Source of the DNA: Nemophila menziesii
Lineage: Eukaryota; Streptophyta; Magnoliopsida; Boraginales; Hydrophyllaceae
NCBI GenBank assembly: GCA_029959085.1
Contig: JARWIR010000005.1
Span: forward strand, 2,296,501 to 2,360,500
Length of the DNA stretch: 64,000 nucleotides
Reading direction: 5' to 3'
Position numbers and translations under genes: made by a program. The notes beneath the pieces were generated by a model. It did not search any database and was not told where the DNA came from. It saw only the letters and a program-made list of their open reading frames with translations. Positions 38,901-50,959 of the stretch are shown piece after piece. The first letter of the stretch is position 1. Each line of letters opens with the position of its first letter.

Positions 38901-39990
38901 ATTTTCCCATGTTGATCAAAGGGATTAGATTTCCTCTCCTACTCGTGACAAAGGAGGGACAGTGAAGCAACACCAAATGTAGAACATGTTCTGCACATTC
39001 CTTGCACGGGGTGATGATATGGTGGCAGTGGCACTATCTCATTCTCATAGAGTATCTTTTTCTCCCTCACTCCCTCCATCATACTAAATTAATAATCCTA
39101 AAATGTGTATTAAATATTTGACAGATTTGATGAAGTTAGGACTCAATTGATGATCCCGAAGTAACTTGTGCGAATGCATAAAATAAGGGTGTATTTTCTA
39201 ATCATAAATGGCTATTTGGTTTTAAGTATTACTATGAGATACTTTGGATGAATTAATAATTCAAGTCATACCACTTAATTTTAGCACATGCACTTGCATG
39301 TATTCGACCAAATTGAAAAATTCCGGCATGTGTGCCACGTGTGACTTATATGCACTTGATTTCCAAACTTAAATAATGTCAAATGGGTCATTATTCTCTT
39401 TAGTCAAAACTGAAACTAAATTATTTTTAGAGAAAAATATATTCAAGACCTATTTTTTCAAGATTTTTTATTTCAATTAGAAAAAAAAAAATTATTAAAT
39501 TTTAATTTTTAATTTTTTGATTTAGTTTTTTATATTTTTACCTTTTATTCTATATAGGTATAGACCTGTACCAATTGTCATGATTTTTTAGTTTTTTTTA
39601 TTAAGTCATTTATACTACGAAAAGGGCTGGCCCCATCAACAATAAACACATTACCGGCTGGCCTTTTAGGAATGAAAACCATAACAGGTTGGTTCCATAA
39701 GGGACAACAGTTTGGTTGTCAGTCAGTTCCAATTCATTTCACAAATGTCCCAAAAACAAACATTTTTCACTTTATTGGGTTGTACCCACCACGACCATAA
39801 ACAAACAACAACTAATCACAAAAGTAATCAATTGGAGTTCGAACAAACAAAAATAAAAATCATCATTCATACATATAGGATAAAAAAAAACAAGAAATAT
39901 GTAAAAAATATCAATCGTTGTTGGAACATAAAACAAAAAGAAAACTCCACACAATTATGATGGAACACAAAACAGCATTTTTAAAAATTG
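35926..39990. other. 4-kb AT-rich spacer, no gene supported
   Basis: Several frames of 60-126 residues exist (36097-36526, 37054-37260, 38147-38341), but none shows a family motif and the overlapping ones at 36.1-36.5 kb contradict each other. A direct duplication CACAAAATCACTGAGTATTT occurs near 37900-37945. I see no RNA gene or transposon ends here. Confidence 0.45.
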
Positions 39991-40194
39991 AAGATGAACA
40001 AGTTGGGGCTGGACCCGCGGTGCGAGTTGCTTGGATTCATGGGCTGCACCCATGGGGAAGAATCGGGCCTTCAAAGGTGCAGGACTGACGAACCCACCGA
40101 CGCCATTTTTTATTCTGTTGGAGAAGAGTGTGCGCGGGTTGGTGTGATGGAGGAGTGCGACATCGTGACGAACGAAGACGGTCTTTAAGTGATC

Positions 40195-40570
40195 TAGGGG
40201 TGGTGATGGCGATGAAGGTGAGATCTGTGTAGAGGGGGTGGTGATGATGGTGGTGAATGTGAGATTTGTGCAGAGGGGGTGGTATTGGCGATGAAGGTGG
40301 GGTGATGAAGACGGTGGTGGTGATGGTGGTGAAGGTAAGGGTGATGAAGACGGTGATGGTGATGAAGGTGTGGGTGATGAAAACGGTGGTGGTGATAATG
40401 GTCGTGAGGCCAGGGATGGTGGAGGTGAGGTGATGGTGATGGTGATGAATGTGAGAACCTGGCGTGCTCGAGAGATGAACGTTGGTCTTCGCGTGCTCCA
40501 AAGATGAAGACAGTGGTGGTGAAGGTGGTGGTGATGATGGTGATGCTGGAGATGATGGTGGTGAGGGTTA
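40195..40570. repeat. GGTGAT-type imperfect minisatellite
   Basis: Repeats built from GGTGAT, GGTGGT and GATGAAGGTG fill about 375 bp. Long open frames on the minus strand across it (His/Pro/Ser-rich) are a by-product of the repeat. A shorter similar block lies at about 9045-9180. Confidence 0.85.
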
Positions 40571-41384
40571 GATCCGAGCAGTGCAGCGTGTATTAGAGGG
40601 GTTAGGTTGGGGTTTGGTTGTTCGTTCAGAGATAGCGAGAGAGAAGATAAGAGTAGGGTGAGTTTTGCATCCGGTTGATTAATAAGGTTGAAAGTGAGTT
40701 TTTGGATTTTCATTATAGGTAAAGAGCTTGAGGTGGTTTAGTATTTTACCTATTTTAATTGAACTAGTTAGGAGGTAGTTGGATTGAGAACTTATATTAA
40801 AAATCCTATATTGCTTTTAGCCTTATAAAATTATTGTTCTTATTTTTAACATAAATTAATTCTTTTATGATTTTCAAAAACTCCATTTACATTTTCTTTT
40901 TAAATTACGATTGAAGATAAACCATTTTACCCTTTAATCTCCATCAATCAAGATTACAAGGATATATTTAATTTTTGGATGCATAGTTTTCTTTGTATGA
41001 AGGAACTCCACGATTAATTGAGAGTTAACTTATAACAAAATCCTACATTTTTGTCTAATATCTGTAAAAGATAATTGTCATTTTTTAAGAAAGGTGAACT
41101 ATAGAAAACTTTTTAAAATTTATCTGAGTTGTAAATTTTTTTCTATAACTTAGAATTTGAGTTATAGAAAATTGTTATTTTTATAAGTAAAAAAATATAC
41201 TAACTTAAGAAATTCTTGAGCATTAATTTTTTTTTTATGGACAAAAACTGTTAATTGTGATGAAAGAAAATTAATTCTAACGTAAGAATTTTTTACCTTG
41301 ATTCTTTAATTAATTAATTGATTCAAAAACATTTCGTCGTAAAGAGATAATTCAAATCCTCCCTCTTTTTACGTCGACCCTTAA

Positions 41385-41664
41385 CACTACAAAAAATAGT
41401 AGTATTAATGACGAAACTATTGCGATAACAACTAAAATAGCCTCTAATGCTATTTTTTAAAAACCAAAATGGCCTCTAATTATATTTTTAGCGGCAATAT
41501 TTGCCGTTAAAGATAAAGTTAATAGAGGCAAAAACAAATAATTTGCTACTAAAGGTATTTTTAGCGACGGACTTATAAAGGCGATAAATAACGACTATTA
41601 ACGGTAAAATTAAATTTTTTAGTATTAAATTTTTTACCGCTAAAAATACTATTTTTTATAGGGT
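41385..41664. mobile_element. MITE with CACTACAAAAAATAG end
   Basis: The left end CACTACAAAAAATAGTA is mirrored by TACTATTTTTTATAGGG at the right. Internal GCGGCAATATTTGCCG and GCGACGGAC motifs are typical of small CACTA-like elements of dicots. It is non-coding. The exact last bases and the target duplication are unclear. Confidence 0.6.
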
Positions 41665-41933
41665 AAGTAATATGCACAATTTAAAAGCCTAAACACTTTT
41701 CCTACCAATAAGTATTCTTTTCACTATATATTAAGCTTGAGTCTACTCCAACATCGAATTTTATCCACCATATAAGGCTTGATGCTTTTATTTATTATCA
41801 ATAACCAATTTGATAATCTTGTATATATTAAGATGGTAATCAATAAAAATACCTATAAAACATATATTGCATTTGTCCTACCTCTATGACAAGTTGACAA
41901 CTACATGCTCTACCATCAGATATGCACACTTAA

Positions 41934-42165
41934 TGCTCGTTTGGAAGTGTTTTTTTGAGAAGTACTTAAAAGTGCTTTTAGCATTTTAAGAGTTTTTTTA
42001 ACCTTGAAAAGCAATTTTTTAAGAAGCACCAAATATGTGCTTCTTGAAAAAAGCACTTTCAATAATTTTAGATTTCAAAATTATTTATAATATTTTTTTT
42101 TTAAATTTTGAATTTTATTCCAAAAACACTTTTTTACTCTAAAATAAGCATTTCCAAACAAGCCC
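41934..42165. mobile_element. 232-bp MITE, second copy
   Basis: Same length and organisation as the element at 26874-27105, with ends TGCTCGTTTGGAAGTG and CATTTCCAAACAAGCCC. The left flank is TAA but the right flank is TTC, so one target copy has mutated. The ends differ more than in the first copy, which suggests an older insertion. Confidence 0.82.
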
Positions 42166-43916
42166 TTCTTTATTTAGCTTTTTTTTCTTTTTCGAAAACA
42201 CTTATTCATTTATCGGATACATAAGTCTCATTACAATAACAATAGTCAATAGTCAACAATAAAACGTGTGAAAAGACATCATGCGTGATCTTTCTGCAAT
42301 GTATATCAAGTTGGGATACAAAAAATTTGGCTAAGGTCAAAAATTGTCTAGCCATCTTAGCAAATCTTACTTTACACACACAAAATGTCAAATGAGATGA
42401 ACATTATATGCTCAGGGGGAAGTAAGAGACAAGATGACGCACGCTTTTCTATAGTGTTTGTGTAGGTTAGCATTTGCTTAGTTGCTTAAGTCCGCCGTAC
42501 ATTCATTTATGTCATTTTTTTGGGTCATTCTTTATGTCTTAGATTCTTTGTTTCGTATTCATCATTCATGTATGTATTTTTTGATTATCTTATTATAACC
42601 AATGTCTAAGAATACAAGATTTGAATCCCGTTTTGCAGATTGTATAAAGACAAACAACAAGTTTTTTAAGTGATTAAAACCTCATAAGGGTCGATAACGA
42701 AGAAACATTTAATTACCTTAGAAAATTTGTAATATATAATTACAAATACAATTTTATTAGTTTGTTAGTTATAGATTACGAGATCAGATATTTATAAGTC
42801 ATTGTCTAATTAACCTAAGTCCAACTTAAAAGTAATGAATTTAAAGACTGGTAAATATAATTCCCATTTCACAAAATTTGGTTAATAAAAGATAGATTGA
42901 AATTCCAATCCCTTTGTACGGTTCTTATATTTGTCGGTAAATATAGCTGGTACATCCCAATCACTTTGTACAATCCTTACATTTGTTGTGATTGTTTTAT
43001 ATCAAAATTGGTTAATTCTTTATGAAGTCTTTTACTTTATGGTTTAAGTTGTGTTTGTTTGGGCATTTTATCTTTAAAAGAAGAACTAAAACTCTAGTTA
43101 ATTAAGTAAACCTTAACGGGTTACAATCTAGTCTAATTAGTATAGTCTTCTTTACATAATTAAGAGCTTTGCTACAATTTGAAAAATACATATGCAAACT
43201 ATAAAAAATGAATATAATTTTTTGAATATATATTTTCTTTGGAGGGAACATATTTCAAAATCGAATAACATTGATATGCCTTAATATATGTTATGTCATA
43301 GTTCAATAAAAATGTTACTCGAGTAGTTAGGTTAGTTTAATGAAACAAGGCCTTGTTATTTTTTTATGTACGGTAAAGGTATGTATCTTTTCTTAAACTT
43401 ATATATCTCAAGCTATGTATGGATGTTGTTTATATTTTTTATAAAATTAGTTAAAGTATTTGCAAATTGGTCTGAATTATCTATGTTAAAAAAAAATATC
43501 AATCATAAATTATGTAAATTAATCCAAGTATATATTATATATTTAAAATTAATATAATATAATAATGATTCTGAGTTTAAAGTAGTTTTTCGATCTAATT
43601 TAAAAAATTAAAACAAATAAAACTTAGAGATGTGATTTGACGAACTTTTTTTTTTGGATCAGACAATAAGAAGAAAAATTCCCTCCTCTTGTAAGGGAGT
43701 TTTTTTCAAATTAATTAGTTTGAGTGTTTGCTTTATTCCTTTTGTTTTTTGGTCGGCAGAAGTTTAAATGGGCCCCCAAAGTGAACATGGGCTACTCATA
43801 TTTTTTTTGGTCCAAAATGTGGCCCACTTGTTTTGTCTAACATGCAACAAAAAGTTGGTTGTAAACCTTGTAACTTTTTGGTTTTGACGTGTAGTACATG
43901 CATAAGAATAGACAAA
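42166..43916. other. AT-rich spacer, no gene seen
   Basis: No coding or repeat family could be supported. The frame at 43366-43557 is low-complexity AT-rich sequence. Confidence 0.45.
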
Positions 43917-43930
43917 ATAGGGCACGCCAT

Positions 43931-44087
43931 GTCTTTTATTTTTATTTTTTAGGTTGTCCATGTTCAGGGAGGGTCCTCGAACCTTCCACCTCCTAGATGA
44001 GAGAAGAAATAATAAGGTTGAGGGAATTCGAACCCTGTACCTCCTAGATGAGACAAGGTCCTGGCCATTGAACTAGTCTCAATGGTT
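43931..44087 (-). mobile_element. tRNA-derived SINE, short copy
   Basis: A 157-bp insert between perfect 14-bp duplications ATAGGGCACGCCAT (43917-43930 and 44088-44101). On the minus strand it starts with GAGACTAGTTCAATGGCC (A box) followed by GGGTTCGAATTCCC (B box), the internal RNA polymerase III promoter of tRNA-derived SINEs. It ends in CATGGACAACC and an A-rich tail. It lacks the 3' domain present in the copies at 44.2 and 58.8 kb. Confidence 0.85.
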
Positions 44088-44149
44088 ATAGGGCACGCCA
44101 TCTTACAATAGGGAGTGGATGACTTGCCGACCCAGTGTCTTGTGAAAAA

Positions 44150-44345
44150 TGGAAAAGATTTTTTTTTTGTTACATGGGTTCCGGGATAGCTTGCACGCAC
44201 CCGACTAATCCCACGGAAATATACATGTCTCCCCATATATATTCTCATGGTAAATCAGAACTAGGTTACCCATGTTCAGGGAGAGGTTCGAGCCTTGCAC
44301 CTCTCACTTTACACCCGTTAGGGAGTGGATTCGAACCATGGACCT
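44150..44345 (-). mobile_element. SINE fragment with conserved 3' domain
   Basis: Minus-strand sequence runs from GGTTCGAATCC through a second GGCTCGAACC, GAACATGGGTAACCTAG and GGGATTAGTCGGGTGCGTG to CCCGGAACCC and an A-run (44159-44168 as T). The GGGATTAGTCG...GTGCGYGYAAGCT...CCCGG block is the 3' domain shared by many angiosperm SINEs (Au-like). The A box is absent, so the 5' end is missing. Confidence 0.75.
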
Positions 44346-46690
44346 CACCATAGTATATATATACATTTAGTATTTAAGTTTATTTATTAATGATTTATAG
44401 TTAAATTCGTTAACGTATATATCTAATTAGTCAAATGAAAAACTTGAGATGATATCCAACAATCAATCAACTTATTTGATTCTCTCTAAAAACCCATTTT
44501 TTGAGGAATAATAGATAAATTAGATAGAAAGACACAAAAAATTGTGATACTAAAGAAAACTACTTAATTAAACTCTTAATAAGCAATACTAGCAACAAAT
44601 CAAAGAAGTTAGTCAATAAATACTAAACTTGCAAATAACTAAAACTATAAGATGAAAATAATTATAGAGGTAATATAACAAACATATGGTATGCACAAAT
44701 CTAAAATGTAAATAAAAGAAGATAAATAACAATTCTAGGATGGTTTGTTTCCTGTAGGCTTGGTCCATCACCTAAAATTTATGCACCCTTAAAAGATAAA
44801 ACTCCTCCACTAGAACTTCTTGTGTCTATTGAAGGTGGAAGCCAAACCCTTACAACCTCTTTGAAATCATCTCAGATGAAAACCCTTGGTGTTATCACCA
44901 ACAGTAAACCAAGTGGAAAATCTCCACTCACACTATACCACTTTTCAAATCCGTAAAACCCTATACTTGTGTATCACCACATAAGTACAAGTGAATAACT
45001 TTTATTCATGATCTACCACCTCACACTCCGTGAAACCTTCACACATTATTCCTACACCACACAAGTTCTAACCCAATCTTGTCTAATCTATGAAGGATCG
45101 TAAATCTTCACTAGACCAAGAACAAAACCCTAGGATTTATGATTAAGCCCAATCTACCCAACCTGCCTTCTATACTTCTCGATGAGTAGATACGTAAGTT
45201 TTCAAGGCTAAACCCCACTCGTCATTCTTATCAATTACTCTTCAGCTTTATCAATTACTTCTTTATATTCCTCATTTTTATCATTTACTTCTTTATACTC
45301 CCCATACATATCAATTACTTCAATTATATTCTTGTTTTTACCAAAAAGTTCCAAACCCCCCACTCGTACCAACAGGTTCAAGCGTGGTAATAAGGTCCAT
45401 TTAAAAAAAAATCCAATTTGATAAAAACATATAAAGGATTTTTAATTTATAAGATAAAAAGTAATTGGTGTTAATATATAGCAAATATATCAACTAGGGT
45501 ATGAACTTTCAAGGGTGTTCCAATCCCCTGTTCCAGGCAACTTGTATCATTAACTGACAAGGGATTGAATACAGTCAATCCCGTAAACCTCTATCGCTTT
45601 ATTCACATCTTTAGCTTCCCTATTTACTGCGTCTTGTACCTTAACCATAAACTCATAAGCTTCAGCCACATTTGACTTCTTAATTAAACTTCCAGAGAGA
45701 CAGATTTTTCACTTATGTTTACCTATGCTTGTGATTTTTTCTATTATCGTACTTAATACTTTTTCTAAATGACTGCCTACCGCCCACCATTATATCATCT
45801 TCTTTGGATTTGGAGTAAAGTATTTTATACTAGGTATACTAGGTTATGGAAATTTTATGAAGATGAGGTGTTTTGGATTTGGTCAGGGTAGAGAATGAGA
45901 GAAGAATGGTTTAGAATGGGCAAAGAGATTTGAGATCGGAGTTATGATGAATAGAGGTCTAAGGTTTGTTGTGGTTTTAGAGAGAGAGAGGGTGGGAGAG
46001 AAATTGGTTTGAGAAATAGGAGAAATGAAATTAGGGTTTACTATCGGGGTGGGTTTAATGTGGTAAATTTGGTTTGGGTTGGGGTAGGTACCAAATATAA
46101 TATCCTTAATACATGGTGGCGGGGTCTGGTTTTTTTAACATGTCAGTTTCCAACTCGGTAAAGTTTATTTCTTTATCTTTTTCCTTCATCTTTAGCTTAT
46201 ATTATTTAGCATAAGTCGGAGGACCCATAACCATACCAACCATTTTTGTACTATTTTGTCTCCATTCGCACCATTACCTTTACTAACCTTAAATTCTAAA
46301 AATTATATTGGTTGTTCTCAGTCACAATGTCATTGTTAGTAATCTACACCGTACCTTCTCCGTTAGTTGACGATTTATTAACGTCCGAGTTAAATTTTTG
46401 GTGAGTTTGGAACTCCAACGCAGTTTGGAGCTCTTTTGTCCATTATTGATGAACCTAGCCTCGTAGAAAACTGTTGATTGAGACAGACCCCTAGTTGATA
46501 AATGTACCCAGCTTCCCAGTTTAGGAACTATATCGCATAATTACACTTACGTTCTTCTTGATCAAAGAATTTTCACCAATAACACACATGCCCTATGTTT
46601 TTGCATCTAAATTTGATCCAACCCTGGGTTTTCTTATATTTCTAATGATTAATACTAACTATTATAGGTTTAGATAACATCCAATCGACT
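44346..46690. other. AT-rich spacer with weak repeats
   Basis: A loose ~32-bp repeat (TATCAATTACTTCTTTATA) occurs about four times at 45222-45330. A minus-strand stretch near 45540-45690 reads AEAYEFMVKVQDAVNREAK without a recognisable family. It is possibly the decayed upstream part of the DUF4283 remnant beyond. No intact gene is seen. Confidence 0.4.
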
Positions 46691-47060
46691 TATATTCTAG
46701 TAATAGAGTGTCCGTCCAATTCGAGAGTTTCAGGTAGCTAAATATTGTGAAGTTCTCCAAAATAGCTTGTTAATTTCTCAATACATTTTTTTGTAAGAAG
46801 GAATGATAGGGATTCCTTATAGTTTGTATCCACAAAGTTGTGAATGTAGCTTCATTTTTGCCGAGTTCTTGAATAGTTTGATTCTGAAATGCTAACCCAT
46901 AACGGTCCATGGTCTTTGTGACCAAACTATGTTCTTATCATCTTTATTCTTGAATTTAATAATGATTAGGTTATTACTCAATCTTCCAGTCTCCACTTAT
47001 TCACTAAAAGCTCAATGCTTGTTGATAGGGTTCTAGATGAAGATGAAGTTGACTTGTTCT
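46690..47060 (-). pseudogene. DUF4283-type remnant (LINE ORF1-like)
   Basis: The minus strand reads LSNNLIIIKFKNKDD, then QRPWTVMG and FTTLWIQTIRNPY in shifting frames. This matches the DUF4283 pattern of F-K-F-x-N-x-x-D, G-P-W-x-x-x-G and x-F-W-V-Q-I-x-x-L-P in plant LINE ORF1 and related zinc-knuckle proteins. Stops and frameshifts are frequent. No reverse transcriptase is visible next to it. Confidence 0.42.
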
Positions 47061-47753
47061 TGGAAAAATAATTTTGAGTTTAGATTCACTCGCCGCTCTG
47101 TACTTGGTACTTTGTTTTGGATTAATAATCAAAACACCTTCTTAGCTAGGGGTAATTTTTTGAGTAGAAATTCATGATCAAGTAGGGATTTTTTTTTGTT
47201 TTATAGGTGGAGAAAAGAAAAGAAAAGAAAGGGAGAAACAAATAGGATTTTTTTAGTAGGTTGGCTATAAAAGGGAGAAGAAATTGACTTAGAAAACGAT
47301 GTCTTCCTTTTTTTGATGAATTAATTTATTCACGAGTCATCTTTTTAGAAGTTTATTGAGCCTATTATTCGATAGTTTCCACCTTCTTGTCTAGATTTAT
47401 TAAGTTTGAGTGCTTATGCTATTTCTAGAGATTTGTACATATCTTTTGTCTTTTACCTAGCAACTAGTCTATTATACTTGTAAGTACATCAAACATAACC
47501 TTAATAGTCCACGCAGAGGCGATACATCTTAGAATTTATTTTTTAGTATATGTCAATAACCCGTATGCTTGCTAAAGTCGTCCTTCTTTAGTGTTAATTT
47601 TTATATCACACCTCTAAAGACCTATGTAGATTTAGTTTAAGAATGGTTTTTGAAGTCAGAAAAATGAATAAGAATAAGAAGAGAATAAAAACAAATGACG
47701 GCTTTTATGATTTTGAAAAGAAAGTTTTTTAGAAAGAAAGAGCATAAAAATTA

Positions 47754-49534
47754 GGGTCAATTACCCAAAGAGACTTGAAGAGAATCAATGTGCCTTATAA
47801 GAACCAAGTGATTCCTCTCTCCTACTTAGAGGCCAATAAGATGTTCAATGTCATAACTACCCTTATAGTGTATATAAGACAAAAAAAAAATAGATTTATC
47901 TCTCCTCCACTACCATTACACTCTCTCATCCATTACCATTAATCTCTCTCCTCCTTTATCATTTTTCTCTCTCGTCTCTTCATTAATTATCAAATAATTT
48001 CCAGTTCCGACCACAACCACCGATCACCACCGATCACCGCCGACCACCCCTGACCACCTCCGGAAAAAGTTCTGAGCGTGGAAAAAAGTTCTGAGTCTGG
48101 AAAATAGTTCTGAGTCTGAAAAAATAGTTCTGAGCATGGAAAAAAGTTCTGAGTCTGAAAAAATAGTTCTGAGCGTGGAAAATAGTTCTGAGCGTAGAAA
48201 ATAGTTCTGAGCATGGGGTATTGAGCATGCTCAATAACTTGCTGAGCTTTTCTCGTATAATCAGTAAACTTCCTGAGCATTTCTCGTATAATCAATAAAC
48301 TGCTGAGCATTTATACAAAAGTTATTGAGTTTAAATAATTTTTTGATTCAACACAAAAAATCAACATCACCACAAAACTTCTGAGCATTTCATAAAAATT
48401 CTGAGCATTTAACAAAAATTCTGAGCAAAACACAAATCCGACATTTCACGACATTTCTGGAAAAACGTAATCTAATCTAACACAAATCTATTACATTTCT
48501 AAAAAAAAGTAATCTAATCTAGCTTAACGATGTGGAAACTTCTGAGCGCAGCCTTCTAGAAACTTCTGAGCGCAAAAGTTCTGAGCGCAAAACAGAAAGT
48601 ACTGAGCACATGCACAACACAACAGAAAAAGTACTGAGCATGAGAAAAAACCAAAAAAACTGAGCATAGGCATAAGATAGTACTGTTCATAGGCATAACT
48701 AGTGTCGAGCATATGCATAAACACAGAAAAAGTACTGAGCATAGGCATAAGATAGTACTGAGCATAGGCATAACACAACAGAAAGTTCTGAGCATATGCA
48801 TAACTAGTGCTGAGCGTAACAACACAACAGAAAAAGTACTGAGTATTAAACGAAAACATATAATTACTGAGCATGGATGCATACAAGTACGTAAAACAGG
48901 TATTATAATGATAAACGAGCAAAATCTTCTGAGCGTGTGCCATAAACAGAAGATTACTGATGTACAAAGCATATGAAGTCACGTAACAGTGAAAACTCAC
49001 GATGAACACAAAAATCGATGAACACAAACGATGAATAACGATAAACAACTACTCAAACACGCAACAACGAAGAAAATAAGTAATTTCAGCAAACTTAAAC
49101 ACAGAATCAAAGCAAAATCATAAAAACCCAGCTAAAACAAGCAAACAAGGAAGAAATAAATTAACTTACGGGAGAGTGAGAGGGATAGAGAGGAATAATC
49201 TCGAGAGAGAGAGAAGCTGTTCTTCTCCGCTGCAACACCAAAACGGCGGCAATAAGAGTTCGGTTTAGCATTTTCCGGCGAGGGTTGAGCTTCAAAGAGA
49301 GAGAAAGAGATGAGAGAGGAGAGAGGAGAGATTGAGCGTGTATTGTGTTTTGATTTTTATTTGACAAAAAATAGTATATATAGGTAAATAAAAAACAAAA
49401 GAGGGTAAGAAGGTAATTGGATTTTTGGAGTATAGTGTTAATTTTTGGTTGTGGCCTTTAGTAAGAAGATAAAATTAGTGGGGTCTTGTTGGGTCACGAG
49501 GTGGTGTTTTCAAGACCCTTTGGGTAATAATCTC
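47754..49534. mobile_element. Mutator-like element A
   Basis: A 1781-bp element with a perfect 9-bp duplication TAAAAATTA (47745-47753 and 49535-49543). Its ends are GGGTCAATTACCCAAAG and CTTTGGGTAATAATCTC, imperfect inverted repeats. It shares both ends, promoter-like CTCTCTCC-rich stretches and a CTGAGCAT minisatellite with element B (56133-58482) in inverted orientation. No transposase is present. A 9-bp TSD indicates the Mutator superfamily. The purine-rich stretch at 49170-49340 resembles a gene 5' leader, but no captured gene could be named. Confidence 0.88.
48061..48960. repeat. CTGAGC-type minisatellite in element A
   Basis: At 48066-48215 about eight ~20-bp units of AGTTCTGAGCRTGGAAAAA stand in tandem. 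Further single and paired TACTGAGCATAGGCATAA units continue to about 48960. Minus-strand frames through it (48034-48310, 48524-49048) are repeat artefacts. The reverse-complement motif fills 57770-58175 in element B. Confidence 0.85.
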
Positions 49535-49788
49535 TAAAAATTATGATCTAAAATGAAATTTTATATTCTTTTAAACCTTATTCAATAAAAGAAATTTAAG
49601 GAATTTGTGAAATTCAAAATAACCTTGGAACAAAAAAAAAAAAAAAGAAATCCAAAATAACCTCTTCCCCCTCGTAGGATAATCCCGCGATGCACACGAT
49701 CAAACCCGTTTAATTCATTTTATTTTCTTATTTATTTTATTGCTTCCTTGTTGAAGACCATTTCTTTCTTCATTCATTTTCGAAATCC

Positions 49789-49839
49789 ATGGCTCAAGCA
49801 AAGGATCATGCTTCCATTTCCCATCCAATAGACTTCTAA
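49789..49839 (+). other. Upstream ORF in the F-box leader
   Basis: ATGGCTCAAGCAAAGG opens a 16-codon frame (MAQAKDHASISHPIDF) ending with TAA two bases before a likely splice donor (AG/GTAAAA at 49841). A matching acceptor, ATTTCACAG, ends at about 50187, just before the F-box ATG, so a 5' UTR intron is likely. If so the uORF lies in the leader exon and could lower translation of the main frame. The transcript start is unknown. Confidence 0.45.
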
Positions 49840-50209
49840 GGTAAAACTTCATTTCAGCTTTTTTATATCTCAGTAATGAATTTTATTTTATTTATTTTTT
49901 GTTTATTTAACTCAAATCTTAAACCAATAGTCAGTAATCAAATACTTCGATCATATGAGGTATTCTCATATTCTCCTTTATGTTCCTTTCTAAGGTTACG
50001 AGCTTCCTTACTGTAATCGTGTTTTAGATTAGTTTAATTGCATAATTGGTCCTTATGTTTTGCGCAATAGCAAAAACAACACCATAGTTTTAAGATCCGA
50101 TATAGCAAATATATTACTTTGTTATACATTGACTTCGCAAATCTAGTAGATCCAATTTATTCTGTATTAAACTTACTGTATTTCACAGGATAATATTTAA
50201 TCAGAGAAA

Positions 50210-50959
50210 ATGTCATGTGAAGAGATTCTAAAGGATGTATTTCCATTACTAGAAGGTATAGATCTAATCAACTGTATGAAAGTCTGTAAAAGATGGCGAG
50301 AAATTGGAAAAGATGATTACTTTTGGAAATGTGTTTGCGCAAAAAAATGGCCATCGATTTTAAAGCGATCATCATCTCCAATGATTTCATATTACAAGTT
50401 ATATAAAACATTTCATAAAAGAAATCATCGTAAAACTCTTCTTCCTCCAAAACTCTCCTTTAACGATCTGGAATTTTACATCGATATATGGGCAGAAGAG
50501 AAGATAATCTTTTCCGAAGTAATACCAGGACCTGTTCTCGAAAAGGGTATTTCTGTCACACCACCTGGAATATGTGACGTACTTAAATTTCACTTAGTGA
50601 GTCCCGATTATAAAATGACATTCCCGGTTTTGCCGAGGTTTTATATACCTTTATTTGAGACTGTAAGTGTTTCAGTTTTAGTGGGGCGTAAAGATAGTAA
50701 GAAAGCTGCGTGTATAATTAATAAATCGTTGTTTGAGTATATTGATCGAACATCTTATAGGGCCCACGCGTTTGATTATCTTGAGTTTTCGCCGGATCAT
50801 CCGTTTCTTTCAGGGATTAGAGCTTGGATTTCTTTGTTATTTATGGATCATGGTAAAGAAGAAGTTATGGATGTGTTTGGAATTGAAATGGATTTTCGTG
50901 ATATTGCTAATAGTAAAGAAGAGGTTCTTTGGTTATTAGATATGCTTGATTGGGAGTGA
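50210..50959 (+). CDS. F-box protein, At5g39250-like
   Basis: An uninterrupted 249-residue protein starting MSCEEILKDVFPLLEG. Residues 3-48 are an F-box (EILKDVFPLLEGIDLINCMK, VCKRWREIGKDDYFWK), which binds SKP1/ASK in SCF ubiquitin ligases. The rest lacks Kelch or LRR repeats and carries the conserved body of one small plant family: KLSFNDLEFYIDIWAEE, SVSVLVGRKDS, GIRAWISLLFMD, then VFGIEMDFRDIA and EEVLWLLDMLDWE at the very end. Length and ending agree with the single-exon Arabidopsis gene At5g39250. Its substrate is not known to me. It lies between two Mutator-like elements, directly downstream of element A. Confidence 0.93.
   Translation: MSCEEILKDVFPLLEGIDLINCMKVCKRWREIGKDDYFWKCVCAKKWPSILKRSSSPMISYYKLYKTFHKRNHRKTLLPPKLSFNDLEFYIDIWAEEKIIFSEVIPGPVLEKGISVTPPGICDVLKFHLVSPDYKMTFPVLPRFYIPLFETVSVSVLVGRKDSKKAACIINKSLFEYIDRTSYRAHAFDYLEFSPDHPFLSGIRAWISLLFMDHGKEEVMDVFGIEMDFRDIANSKEEVLWLLDMLDWE

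Noticed and set aside
39955..40713. 252-residue minus-strand frame rich in His, Pro and Ser
   Set aside because: It follows the GGTGAT-type repeat; overlapping frames on the same strand are equally open.
48524..49048. 174-residue minus-strand frame with Cys/Phe/Tyr-rich sequence
   Set aside because: Produced by the CTGAGCAT minisatellite in element A; a second frame is open over the same bases.
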